Shown: positions 33,978 to 44,371 of the stretch, in pieces
Layout: each line of letters starts with the position of its first letter
Numbering within the stretch: the stretch's first letter is position 1
DNA from: Alentia gelatinosa
Lineage: Eukaryota; Annelida; Polychaeta; Phyllodocida; Polynoidae
DNA length: 64,000 nt
Direction of reading: 5' to 3'
Assembly: GCA_950022655.1 (NCBI GenBank)
Contig: OX465583.1
Location: forward strand, 16,267,298 to 16,331,297
The notes under the pieces: generated by a model
Told to the model about the DNA's origin: nothing
The model's database searches: none
The model's input: only the letters and a program-made list of their open reading frames with translations
Made by a program: the position numbers and the translations under genes

Positions 33978-34660
33978 GGTCTCCTCGATCCAAACCCCCT
34001 CACTCTGCCCACCTGGTAGCCTCGATCCAAACCCCCTCACTCTGCCCACCTGGTAGCCTCGATCCAAACCCCCTCACTCTGCCCACCTGGTAGCCTCAAT
34101 CCAAACCCCCTCACTCTGTCCACCTGGTAGCCTCAATCCAAACCCCCTCACTCTGCCCACCTGGTAGCCTCGATCCAAACTCCCTCACTCTGCCCGCCTG
34201 GTAGCCTCGATCCAAACCCCCTCACTCTGCCCACCTGGTAGCCTCGATCCTAACCCCCTCACTCTGCCCACCTGGTTGCCTCGATCCAAACCCCCTCACT
34301 CTGCCCACCTGGTTGCCTCGATCCAAACCACCTCACTCTGCCCACCTGGTAGCCTCGATCCAAACCCCCTCACTCTGCCCATCTGGTAGCCTCGATCCAA
34401 ATCCCCTCACTCTGCCCACCTGGTTGCCTCGATCCAAACCACCTCACTCTGCCCACCTGGTAGCCTCGATCCAAACCCCCTCACTCTGCCCACCTGGTAG
34501 CCTCGATCCAAATCCCCTCACTCTGCCCACCTGGTAGCCTCGATCCAAAACCCCTCACTCCGCCCGCCTAGCAGCCTCGATCTGAACCCCCTCTCTCTGC
34601 CCAACTGGTACTCTCGATCCAAATCCCTTCACCATGCCCAACTTGTAACCTCAACCCAAA
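33978..34660. repeat. 37-bp minisatellite, about 18 copies
   Basis: Unit CTCGATCCAAACCCCCTCAC followed by TCTGCCCACCTGGTAGC, with an exact 37-bp period (for example 34021 and 34058). Edge units are more diverged. Because 37 is not a multiple of three, the frames rotate, and the long Leu/Pro/Ser-rich open frames are not genes. Confidence 0.95.
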
Positions 34661-35184
34661 ACCCCACATAATGCCCCTGTGCGACATCTTAGAAAAGTAA
34701 AGAGTTATTACATATATGCTCATTTTACTAAATATATGTAAACTCTAAGTATGTTATTATTATACGAGATTCTTATAATAGTTTGGCATTGTCCTGCACA
34801 ATGAGATATCCTGCGTTACTCTCGGACAGGCTTCAACAATAATAAATCAATAACTATAAGGAGATCTTTACAGTATTGCCTGTTTAAATCATAATTATAG
34901 TCGTTCACTCAGTATCACGTTCTGTGTTGAAAATTCATCCAAGGTCCCCTCCGTGCCCCCAGCTAGTTATCAATGCAGCCTTCTCTTTGTGGTCCACCGC
35001 CGTTATTTGGCCGAAATGTAAAACTCACATTGTGTACTTACAACTTACTACATCGATATGCGCGGCTCGAGGTCGGAGTACATCACTCTGTATCTGCCCC
35101 TCATCCCTCGCCATCCCCACTGTAATATCAAACACAAAACGTGTTGAACAATCGACTCGTGCTGGTCACAGAATAGAGCGCCAC
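34661..35184. other. AT-rich intergenic DNA
   Basis: Nothing recognised. Confidence 0.4.
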
Positions 35185-35232
35185 TGGAGGGGAGGAGGGG
35201 GGTGAGGGGGGTGAGGGGGTGAGGGGGAGAAC
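35185..35232. repeat. GGGGTGAG tandem repeat
   Basis: GGGGGGTGAGGGGGGTGAGG and similar. The same word type occurs at about 22705 and 39240. Confidence 0.8.
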
Positions 35233-35361
35233 CCGTGACCTCCATATTAACCACGGTCACCCTGGAGGAGGATCAAAGACGCACTGACCTCCATGACCTT
35301 CCCTCACCCTACCCCCCAACAGGAATCTTATCCCTTTTCTCCCCTAGCCCCCCGCCCCTCG

Positions 35362-35391
<30 letters not shown>
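35362..35391. repeat. (AC)15 microsatellite
   Basis: Uninterrupted AC dinucleotides. Confidence 0.95.
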
Positions 35392-35393
<2 letters not shown>

Positions 35394-35399
35394 AGATAG

Positions 35400-35690
35400 T
35401 TTCATCTTGGGCGCCGCATCCTCTAAGGGACGTCCCCACAACAACAAGCAGGTAAATCAGACCGGGGGAGGGGGGCTCGGTAAATAATCCCCCGCCCCTC
35501 GTACTCGTCAGCCGTCACTCTCACAGAGCGGCACCTGAGCCTACCCTTGACGAGCTGTATATTTCACCGCACTGCCCGCTCGGCAGGCAGGTCACGGCTG
35601 ATTGACCACGCACCACGTGACGTCACGTGGTGATCACGTGATAGTCACATGTCCGTCATGGCGGCCGTGGTGGTGTTTGATGTTGATGGG
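35400..35690. promoter_or_regulatory. Island with CRE/E-box palindrome
   Basis: A perfect 22-bp palindrome at 35611-35632 centres on TGACGTCA (CRE) with a CACGTG E-box on each side. ATCACGTGAT, itself a palindrome, follows at 35634-35643, then GTCATGGCGGCCG (YY1-like). A compact bZIP/bHLH-type site cluster. No exon recognised. Confidence 0.5.
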
Positions 35691-36380
35691 GATTCCGTGT
35701 TGAGTGGGGTGTCAGTCAGTGGTGGGTGATGAAGGAGAGAGATGGAGACATGAGATCTTCATAGACCTCCCCCACCCTATCCCCACCCCACCCCTGTGGG
35801 GTGTGCTGGACTGTGCTGGTATGGAAATGTGTTTCCAAAGAAAAGAAAATACTTTATCAACCTCAAAATCAACGTGTTCTGAATTTGTCAGAATCATATT
35901 ATGTCAAATGGTGATGCCATACTTACCAGCAATTGGTATAAAAATAGGTTCTCTGTCTCTATTGTTTTTTGTATAAAGGAAACAAAAAAAGGTCGTCGAC
36001 TGCTTTCTATTCCAAGTTTTGGTGGATTTTCTTGCACCACTCACATTAAATGCGTCGTCGGTTTGATGCTGTTGGGAAAGCAATAGCTCAAGCGTCAAGG
36101 ATAAGTAATTTAGAAAACCGGTTGACCTGCACCTTGAAACAGACCACTGATAGAAAAAAACCTTTTGAATGGATTTTAACATCCATGCAATCCTCCCACT
36201 ATTTGCATATCTAAACGAATCCTTCATAAAAAATGCCAATCATTTTGTCTTCAAGTGGAAATAGGCCTCATAAGTGCTGTGATTTTAGCCGATTTTAGTA
36301 CTGACAGATATATCGGTAAAATTGTATAGCATTTTGAAAATAATATCATATGGCAAGTGGAAATCCCGCTAATGTTTCAT
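35691..36380. other. Intergenic, nothing recognised
   Basis: Overlapping open frames of about 90-111 codons on both strands have no recognisable domain. AT-rich. Confidence 0.4.
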
Positions 36381-36456
36381 AATTATAAAGTCAAACACAT
36401 ATGTAGTTTGGAAATAAAAGAAAGGTAAACTTTTTATTGTAGCCTTTCTAATAACA
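36381..36456 (-). repeat. Split direct repeat A1 (outer)
   Basis: 76 bp, identical to 36664-36739. Begins AATTATAAAGTC and ends TTTCTAATAACA. Outer end of the YR element. Confidence 0.92.
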
Positions 36457-36520
36457 TACCGCATGTAAAAGACATTTTATATTAATAATCACATAATATT
36501 CAGGGATGGCGGGCGGGGAA

Positions 36521-36666
36521 ATCAAGTGCGTACCGTTCAGTGTTCAATGTTCAATGGTTGTGGGTGCGCGCCGCGCTCGGGCTTATATATGAGGTGTTGC
36601 CTCGCAGTTACATATGCAGTGTTTGCCTCGCCTAATTAACATACAATTTTACAATTATATCACAAT
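36521..36666 (-). repeat. Split direct repeat B1 (inner)
   Basis: 146 bp, identical to 38503-38648. Contains TGTTCAATGTTCAATGG, GCGCGCCGCGCTCGG and CTTATATATGAGG. Confidence 0.92.
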
Positions 36667-36739
36667 TATAAAGTCAAACACATATGTAGTTTGGAAATAA
36701 AAGAAAGGTAAACTTTTTATTGTAGCCTTTCTAATAACA
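36664..36739 (-). repeat. Split direct repeat A2 (inner)
   Basis: 76 bp, identical to A1 and overlapping B1 by AAT (36664-36666). Confidence 0.92.
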
Positions 36740-36750
36740 CCGCAAGCAGG

Positions 36751-37719
36751 CTACATAAGTTTACCGATGGTCTCTGATAGCTGGGTGTAGACCCGCTTAG
36801 GGGCGTACACCCGTACCGAGGTGGAAGTCCACATGCCTTGCGACGATATGTCTTTTTCAGTCATACCAGCTCTAGCCGCCAGGCACGCTCCTGTCCTACG
36901 GAGGGAGTGCATTGTTATTTGTTCGGGGTCGGACACGCCAGCCAGAACAGCTGCAAGACGTAAGTGTTCCGTGACCCTCTTGACCGGAATTGGGTCTCGT
37001 GTGCCTGGGTATGTAAACAAAGGAGAGTCACTTGACCCCGGGTTCATTCCCAGGGCATGGTTGATTGCCTCTACCGGGCAAAAGGCACTACTTGTCTGAC
37101 GGTTTACCCAAAGTGTGCGTGGTTCCGTTGTTGTTTTAGACGAGGATACTGTGAGCCACGCCCCTTTCGAATGTACACGGAAATGTTTTTTCTTTAACAG
37201 ATGGCGGTTGCCAGTGTCTGTCCTCGCTATGTGACATTGGCGGAGAAGGGTATGAAGTGACAATAATACCATCGCACGTATAACAAGTCCTTCTCGGTTC
37301 AGTCTTTCAAGTTTAGTACAGATACCTCTTAACTCTACTATGCTCATTTCACGTGCTCTCTTTGGGGTATGGTCAGTTGCTTTTGTCATTACCTTAAGAA
37401 ACCTTAATACTAGGGGTTGTGTAAAAATAGAAACATCACCATTGTTTTGTAAGACCAAATTTTTGGCTCCGCTCAGGTAGTTTTTTACTGAAGTCGGAGA
37501 ATCACACGAGTTAAACAACAATTGTATATACATACATGCATCAGTTATGGTGGGAGAATATACTCGTTTTTCATAATGTAACATAAAGGACACAAATGTT
37601 TTATGTTGGCGCTCACGATTCTGGAACGTGCCTTCGGCGCATAAGTTGGTGAGGTTTGACTGGTACTGATTAAACAGAGTCGAATCTGGAAGAACAATAG
37701 TTTCACCATAAGTCTTTAC
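36751..37719 (-). CDS. Tyrosine recombinase (YR) of the Ngaro/DIRS-group element
   Basis: The recombinase integrates the circular DNA copy of the element. The frame is open from just after a stop at 37720-37722. The first usable start is unclear: a GTG lies at 37593 and the first ATG at 37584, but homologous-looking sequence (for example LPDSTLFNQYQSNL) begins earlier. Counting from the GTG, the catalytic residues are present: Arg118 (LLRQC), Lys153 as a likely beta-hairpin lysine, His229 and Arg232 (MHSLRRTGA), Trp255 (GMWTS) in the second-His position, and nucleophile Tyr263 (RVYAP). The frame overlaps the RNase H ORF by 17 nt in another frame, which suggests frameshifting or re-initiation. 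No internal stops, so it could be active. Confidence 0.9.
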   Translation of the reverse strand, partial: VKTYGETIVLPDSTLFNQYQSNLTNLCAEGTFQNRERQHKTFVSFMLHYEKRVYSPTITDACMYIQLLFNSCDSPTSVKNYLSGAKNLVLQNNGDVSIFTQPLVLRFLKVMTKATDHTPKRAREMSIVELRGICTKLERLNREGLVIRAMVLLSLHTLLRQCHIARTDTGNRHLLKKKHFRVHSKGAWLTVSSSKTTTEPRTLWVNRQTSSAFCPVEAINHALGMNPGSSDSPLFTYPGTRDPIPVKRVTEHLRLAAVLAGVSDPEQITMHSLRRTGACLAARAGMTEKDISSQGMWTSTSVRVYAPKRVYTQLSETIGKLM

Positions 37720-38503
37720 TTACAATCTCTACAGGGTCAACTGCCTTGGTCTGGACGAGGCCCGCGGCTTTTACCATTTCATCCGCTATGTCACGGTGTG
37801 GGACTGAAATCCCCCTTCGTGACAAGGCATCGGCCAAGACCAGGGTTTCACCACTTTTATGTTCCAAACGAACATTGATTTGGTTTAGGCCACATTTCAT
37901 CGCCAGTCGACGAGCGCATCTGGCCATGACAAGATCACGTGCCCTACCGGTATTCAATACACTGACACTAGCCACGTTATCACATGCTACAATGAGTTCG
38001 ATACAGCGTAGACTGTCTGGAATAAGGGTTTCCACAGCGACCACCACATTCATCGCTTCTAGGCGATTAATGTGATGGTCCTCACGGAATTCCATTGGGA
38101 ATTCCACTGCATAGAATTTCCCCAGGCCGAAACCGCCTCCTCCCTCCAGGCAGGCGTCACATTCTATCACATAGGTGGGACGAATCTCTTTGAGAAGGAG
38201 TGTGCCGTTGAAACGTTGGGCAAACTCTCGGAACCATTTGACATCTTTTTTAAGACCCTCCTTGACCGTGATCGTGTCCTGTTTGTGTGCCGCCCTGACT
38301 CCATCCAACACCCGGCACATGAACTTACGGGCGTGGACCACGCAATGGGCTACATGGGCTAGTCGACCGGCCAAGCTTTGTAATTCCCTTTTTGTAGCTC
38401 TATCCTTATTTTCCCAGCGTCGGCATTCTTCAATAACCTCGGCTAGCTTGCTAACAGGGATCGATACTGTCATGTTTACTGTGTTGATCTCGTAACCTAA
38501 CCA
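37703..38503 (-). CDS. RT C-terminus and RNase H of the Ngaro/DIRS-group element
   Basis: C-terminal part of an RT-RNase H protein. From the ATG at 38473 there are 256 codons, but the frame is open from TGG at 38503 and reads WLGYEINTVNM, matching the LG(F/Y)xI motif that follows the RT catalytic core. A TGA lies at 38506-38504, inside repeat B2, so the RT fingers and palm with the YxDD motif are missing. RNase H catalytic acids are present: Asp106 (IECDA), Glu139 (NRLEAMN), Asp165 (VACDN) and Asp215 (LADALSR), numbered from the ATG. It may be expressed as a free RNase H domain or simply be a relic. The frame is intact. Confidence 0.88.
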   Translation of the reverse strand, partial: WLGYEINTVNMTVSIPVSKLAEVIEECRRWENKDRATKRELQSLAGRLAHVAHCVVHARKFMCRVLDGVRAAHKQDTITVKEGLKKDVKWFREFAQRFNGTLLLKEIRPTYVIECDACLEGGGGFGLGKFYAVEFPMEFREDHHINRLEAMNVVVAVETLIPDSLRCIELIVACDNVASVSVLNTGRARDLVMARCARRLAMKCGLNQINVRLEHKSGETLVLADALSRRGISVPHRDIADEMVKAAGLVQTKAVDPVEIVSKDLW

Positions 38504-38648
38504 TCAAGTGCGTACCGTTCAGTGTTCAATGTTCAATGGTTGTGGGTGCGCGCCGCGCTCGGGCTTATATATGAGGTGTTGCCTCGCAGTTACATATGCA
38601 GTGTTTGCCTCGCCTAATTAACATACAATTTTACAATTATATCACAAT
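38503..38648 (-). repeat. Split direct repeat B2 (outer)
   Basis: 146 bp, identical to B1. It begins exactly where the RT-RNase H frame becomes open and ends in AAT at 38646-38648. Confidence 0.92.
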
Positions 38649-38804
38649 CGGTTTTCAAAAAGACCCAGTTCTGTGAATGGTCCACGTGCAAGAAAAAAAA
38701 AATTCTAACAGACCTTAGAATTCCATTATTTCTCCTATTTGTCATGTGTCCCCTCAACCTCAAAGTATGTTTATCCTCCTGTAGCCCTTACCCCTCCCAG
38801 TTTC

Positions 38805-38806
<2 letters not shown>

Positions 38807-38841
<35 letters not shown>
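38807..38841. repeat. (CT)n microsatellite
   Basis: About 17 CT units. Confidence 0.95.
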
Positions 38842-38844
<3 letters not shown>

Positions 38845-39239
38845 TCAATTTAGTTTACTTCTTTCCTTAACCTGTGTCACCTTGCTCGAAAGCGCCCCAC
38901 CCTCGCCTCCTTGACGCCCAACCCTTCCTTCAACCAAACCACCCCTTTATCCGCCAATGATGCTCTCATTCTTCCATATCTTATATCACGTATTCATCCA
39001 TCTTCTATCACCCCTTATTCTATTCTCCCCCTCCTCGCCACATTTCGCTTTTCCTATTGCCCCTTCCACCTTATCCCCTCCTGCCGCCGCTTGCATCCTC
39101 CCATCATCCCTCCACACCCCTTCCTATCTTGCCACCCGTCCCACACACCCACCCCTCACTTTCTGCATTTGGATCTGTGGTAACAGTGTTGGCCTGCATT
39201 GATTGCCGTGTTTAGATCTCGTAATGATCACGGGATGTG
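38842..39239. other. C/T-rich low-complexity DNA
   Basis: CCTCC- and CATCC-rich sequence. Two overlapping frames of about 80-90 codons are composition artefacts. Confidence 0.45.
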
Positions 39240-40060
39240 TGGTGAGGGGGTGAGGGGGTGAGGGGAGGGGGTGGGGAGGATCTCACCCGAGCTCTCATCA
39301 GTCGAGGGTTCCGCGTCCTCAGGTCGAGGCTTACTCTGAATTCCAAAGCGAGGCCGATGAGATGCTTAGCTGGTGTCGGCGTGGCGGGGCTTTGTCATGT
39401 ATGCTGGTCGGCTGCGGCCGCTGGTGCCCGGCGTTTACTGTAATCACTTCTCAGCGCCCGTTTCGCTGGTTCCCTGCTGGTCCCTCACGCTAACGGCACA
39501 CAACACATGTTTGTTGCATTTCAATTGTGTTCCAAAACTACCAGCGTTTCCCCAGTGACGTTTAATTCAATTAAAGCCGTAGTTTCCGGGCCCTAACGCA
39601 GATAATGCCGTCCGGCTCTCTGATTGGCTGCTGGCCAGACCTGCAGCGTACCCTGCATGTAGATGGGTCATCTCACTTCCGGTCTAACTGCGGCGAGCTT
39701 TAATTAAAAGCTTGGCGTCGAATGCAAAGCGCCGCCATTAACACCAGCGCCACCTGTGAACAAGGGGGGCCCGGCCCCTAGCCTCGCTTCAAATTCATGA
39801 ACGCGCCATAATTTCTGACATGCGCAGTAAGGAGCGGGCTCTAGGGAACCAGCCTCGTTCTGGTGTACGCAGAGTCAGCTGCGCGGTGCGGGGTTAGTTT
39901 AGTAAAATTGGAGGCGCGGAAGGACCGGCGGTTTACAACCCGGGGATTTGTTCACACTAACAAGATCTAAATCCGCGCAGTTCTCGTCCGCACGAGAATT
40001 GCGAGCTGCACGAGACTTTAACGCGGGAATTAAAGACGTGTGCGGAAACTAGTCCTAACT
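39240..40060. promoter_or_regulatory. GC-rich island with CCAAT, ETS and NRF1-like motifs
   Basis: Starts with a GAGGGGGTGAGGGGG array (39241-39275). It holds CTGATTGGCTGCTGGCC (CCAAT box in inverse, about 39620), TCACTTCCGG (about 39672), CCAGCGCCACCTGTG (about 39744), and ACATGCGCAGTAAG (about 39818). CpG-rich, no exon recognised. Confidence 0.4.
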
Positions 40061-43000
40061 TTGCCAGTTACACCAAAGTTGTGTTCTATCAGATTTATTC
40101 AAACGAAAGCCAACTAGAGTTGTATATAAATGATCCTATATATGGGTGTGAACATTTTCGATCACTTTACCCCTTTCTATGTAAACGGAGATGTTGAAGA
40201 AAGGCTGGCATGAAAAACAAATACTCACAAAACTGTTGGGGGGCACAAACATCGCACATACGCAAGGCAATACCTACGATAATAAGACAATGCCTACGTG
40301 AGATTATTTCAAGTGTAAATATAGTGCAGGGTATTATAGAGAAACAGGGTTACTGTCAACGTACGTCTAAAATACGTGGTAAAACCGGATGAACGGTTCA
40401 TCTGATCGCAAATATTACCATGTAAGCCTGTAAGTCTGTGGATTATCAAAATGTAGGATCTGGGGAGGAGGGAGGCAATCAAATGGAAACTGTTCAAATT
40501 CAGTCAATTCTGATGTTTAACCTCTTCGCGTAGAAACCAATATTATTGGCCACGGTAGGAATATATAGACCAGAGCTGTACAACTAAATTAACTGTTAAA
40601 TAAACATCACAAACTCCGTAATAAACAAACATCACAAATCTCAGATAAATGCCACAATCCAGCCACCAAATAGACAAAGGAAAATCGCCTCCTTCGTTAA
40701 AAATGTTGCCCGATGCTCTCCAGCCACAATATTTGATGAATTGATTTGGCTAATTCGAGCCGGACGAGACTCGTGTGATTCCGATCCGTCACAGAGTTAA
40801 AACCCGCCAAATGACACATATTACAATGCTCCCTTCCTGGTTGCAGGCACGATTAAACACCAAAAAGCCACAAGCTGTTGTTTAAGCCGGTCCCCGACGT
40901 GATTTATCCCTTGCAGGTGTCAGTGCGGGGTCCGGGCTGGCGGGAATTCCGCGTGGAGAGTGAGGACGGTGGAAAAGTCGTCTGCTCCAGGCGACACACG
41001 ACAATCGCATCTGTCTCCTTTGTAACAGAGTGGCGGGAATCACAGACTGAGACTGAGGCTCTACCACCTCATAAAGCAGGTTATGGTCACTATGGCGACG
41101 CTTTATTTAATGAATACAGGCAAAGGCGCTAGAAACACTGGTGTATGGTTTAACCCTGTAAGATCTATATGATACATTTTAGATAAGCTGGGCACAGAAA
41201 TAGTTCCCCATATTCCATAGAGAAAGCCTCCATTGTTCATGTCTGACTTGGCATCCTAGCATATTTGGTATCAGCAATGAGTATAGACTGGTTGGTGTAT
41301 GGCTAAACCATGCAGGGACCCCAGGTCCTATCAGCACTATATATTATACATTTCCAATGGACTCGGCACAGAACAAGTTATGTTCCCCAGAACAGCCTCC
41401 AGAATCCGTTTCTCCAATGGCATCACAGCGGTAGAAAGCTTACTTTGTATTCGCTTGAAACAGATTGTATGATTATTAGGGGGTGCTGTATCGAGTGATG
41501 TTAAGTGGAGCCACAGGTCTCGCTGTTGTCATAGAGGACCCATGCATGGAAGTGCCACAGATTCATCCGTATTATGCAACCTCTTCTTTACTTAAAGAGA
41601 GGAGCGTGAAGGCAGGAGCACCCTGCTGGAAAATCTCCTGGGAGCAGGATCAGACTAGATATTGCACACGGTGCAGACTGCCGCACTGCTTTGGTGGTCA
41701 AGTTGACCAGCCGACTCTGGTTACCAGGACAACTCCCTCGTGGAAGACTGACAAGACTACAAGCGGCTGTGCTAGATGTCTCACACCCATATATGTGGAT
41801 CTACTGGGAGTAGCTGAGGATTTCCCGTTTTCGAAGCAGAACATTACATTATTGCTGGATGCTGCTTTAGTTAACATAATTATGAACAAAGCTGCGCTGC
41901 CCTTACATAATAATTTTATTCAATAGAACAATGTTAAAAGGTAAAAGTTTGTACATGAATAAAATATATGTGAAATTAAGAACATAGTGATTGTCTTCTT
42001 GTTTCTTTAAGACATGTTAAGAATTATTAATAGCAATATATAAGAAAAAACAATGAAATGATTATAATGTTGAATAGAAACAACAATATCTAAGGGTGAA
42101 GGTGGGTGGGTAAATAAAGTTCCACCTGTGAAAAGTATGTGTGCTTCGTCTGGAGAAGCCCGAAGGAATGAGTGTCACATGACCAGTGTGGTGGTATTTC
42201 CGGTTAAGAAAGTAGAGGGCGCTAGCGTCAGAATTACTTCTAATTTACAATTAGTTACAATGCATTATAAAGCGTGCCATTATCCATTTGTGAAATTGGA
42301 TAATATGGTTGTGCAAACAGTAGGATCTCGCAAAAGAAGACACCCTCCGTTCCGAGCAAATTGCCCGTTTACATGAAATATCCCCTGAAGCATGATCTTC
42401 AATCTGTCCATAGTCAGACTATGTAGTGCTTACCTTTAAAAAGCTGATACTGTGGCATTATAGACACTGCGTTAACTACACAAATACCCCACAGGAGCTT
42501 ACACAGGCTGTTGTAGACTGGTGTCTGATTGTCTAGATACAAGTCTTCCCACCTCACATAGCAATTAAGATAATCTGGATTGTGGTCCCCACGTTGCCCC
42601 ATCACATTTGATATGGTTTGCCTCCAAAGTGCCCCCCTTAGCAGGGTAAAGAAGCATTCCCCGCTGAAATACCCTTTCCGTTTACTTGCAGTGGCCGTTT
42701 AGGCAGGGTGCCCCCTCAATCAGGGTTCAAATAAACATTTAATACACAGAAAATGTCCGTTCCGAGTTTTTTGTCTGTTAACGCGGAGTGTACCGTCATG
42801 CGGGAGTGACGTAACTTGGGTTTCACTGTATTCTTACTCGAACTGACCACCAGGTGTAACTGAACCTGTGCAGATGAAAGGCTGGCTCTAGATTTTTATA
42901 CGATCTACAGTTTGAAGAAAGCCTGCGCCATTACAGACGTATTTCATGGCCATTTCAGCATGGTTTTGTTTAATTTTCACCACACTGCTTTAAGAATGGT

Positions 43001-43129
43001 ATCGAATTATGGGTTGCTACTGTTGCTGCATGGATATAATATTTTTCTGTAAACAATGTCTAATAGACTAATTTAAATACATGTATATAACTGTAGATTA
43101 CTGATAAATTATTTGTATATCTTTAGTCA
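40061..43129. other. Intergenic; small GC-rich patch, no gene recognised
   Basis: Mostly AT-rich. A GC-richer patch at 40880-41110 has GTGCGGGGTCCGGGCTGGCG words. The repeated CAGGTCCTATCAG/GTAAGATCTATATGATACAT-type words near 41130-41360 suggest a local imperfect duplication. The 147-codon frame at 41483-41926 has no recognisable domain. GTAGAGGGCGCTAGCG (about 42206) is CTCF-like. Confidence 0.4.
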
Positions 43130-43169
43130 TTGTGGAAGAATGAAATCTTCATAACATATAATGCTGTGT

Positions 43170-43940
43170 ACAAACTACCTAGTTTCATTTATTCAAAATC
43201 TTCCACTGCACGAAACTTACCGCTTTACATATGTATCCGAAACACGTCTAACAGTAGGATTTTGCGTCTAGAAGTTCCACCTATTAGACGTCTCATAGAC
43301 GCCTTATCTAGTGGCGTATATACGTGTCCATGGTGCCATCTTATATACGTCATATATACGCCTGATTCTATTTATTTACGCCACTATCCAATAATTCCGA
43401 CCTCTGCCACTTGGGGACATCAGTGGTAGCATATTTCATTTGCCATTAACCATCCAAGTCTGTATTATATGAAAAATATAATCTTATATTACCAATTTAT
43501 TTTATAAAACATTTATAAAACCTGATTGAGTATAAATTGATTATTTACACATAATAAACGCCGCATTATGTTGTCTTTTTTACCGGTTGGCGGGTCAGTG
43601 TTGGTGTATCCTCTACCAACACCCACAGGACCAGGCGGGCCGCGGGTCGCAATTTTTTTTTTTGTATCATATATACGCCTGGCGTATATATATTGCGCAG
43701 AGTATATTTTATCTTAAATACGCCAGGCGTGAAAGACAGCCAAGTCGCGCGCGTCTACATATGGAAACTGTCTCGTAGACACCCGAAACGTAGACGCGTA
43801 TAAGAGGTGTACACAAGTATAAACAAGCCACGATACAGCCGATACGTGTGTTATCGCGATGGCGTATATATATGTAAAATGGTAGTTTTCGTGCAGTGTT
43901 CATATTGAAGTTATTCCATTTGAAATGCTGCAATAAGCTG
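43170..43940. mobile_element. TACG-rich inverted repeat pair (foldback or two opposed MITEs)
   Basis: CACTGCACGAAA.CTTACC..TTTACATATGTAT in the left part (about 43203-43237) matches the right part (about 43865-43905) read on the other strand. Both halves are rich in GTCTAYRCG and TATACG words. A palindrome TATATACGCC-T-GGCGTATATA lies at 43670-43690. No coding capacity. Confidence 0.6.
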
Positions 43941-44151
43941 TACTTAGAGCACTCTATGAGGTCAGATCAGTGTTTGATCAGAGAAAACAACAACAAACAA
44001 TAAAAAAACAAACCAAAAAAAACCCACATATAAATGTATATAAAACAAGTGAGTCACATGAGATGTCTCATCATTGAAGTCTCGCTCATTTAAAGACACA
44101 TATTTTTTACACTTGTTATACTGTGCGAGTGAAGAGTTCATGAAAAGACAA

Positions 44152-44371
44152 GTTAAATATGAGTCCATGAGGATATTGGTTAAAGATGAGTCCATTAACA
44201 GATGGGTTAAAGATAAGTATTTGAAGAGCCAGGTTAAAGATGAGTCCATGAAGGGAATGGTTAGAGATGAGCCCAAAAAGGGGAAGGCGATGGGTCCATA
44301 AAAAGAATGGTTGACGTTGAAGGAATCCGTGTAGAGAGGGGTTAAAGATGAGTCCATGAAGAGACATGTTA
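44152..44371 (+). repeat. 27-bp tandem repeat, coding-like phase
   Basis: GTTAAAGATGAGTCCATGA-type units at 44152, 44179, 44206, 44233 and 44260, an exact 27-bp period. A further diverged unit starts near 44341. As 27 is nine codons, the frame 44074-44301 gives a nine-residue repeat VKDESMKxx. The opposite strand also stays open, so coding is not supported. Confidence 0.85.

Larger units (their letters stand above)
36381..38648 (-). mobile_element. Ngaro/DIRS-group YR retrotransposon, compact derivative lacking gag and most RT
   Basis: Split direct repeats show the type: on the + strand A1 (36381-36456), a 64-bp spacer, B1 (36521-36666), A2 (36664-36739), two minus-strand ORFs, then B2 (38503-38648). 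A1 and A2 (76 bp) are identical, and so are B1 and B2 (146 bp). B1 and A2 share an AAT at 36664-36666, the same AAT that begins A1 and ends B2, as expected for a crossover core. The ORFs are RNase H (end of an RT-RH protein) and a tyrosine recombinase. The order RT-RH then YR fits DIRS-like elements. Gag and the RT catalytic domain are absent because B2 abuts the RNase H region directly. Identical repeats imply a recent insertion. Confidence 0.9.

Noticed and set aside
33978..34660. Leucine/serine-rich open frames in the 37-bp array
   Set aside because: The period is not a multiple of three, so the same peptide pattern rotates through frames.
41483..41926. 147-codon open frame
   Set aside because: No domain or homologous pattern recognised; the weak similarity near 26000 suggests an old repeat instead.
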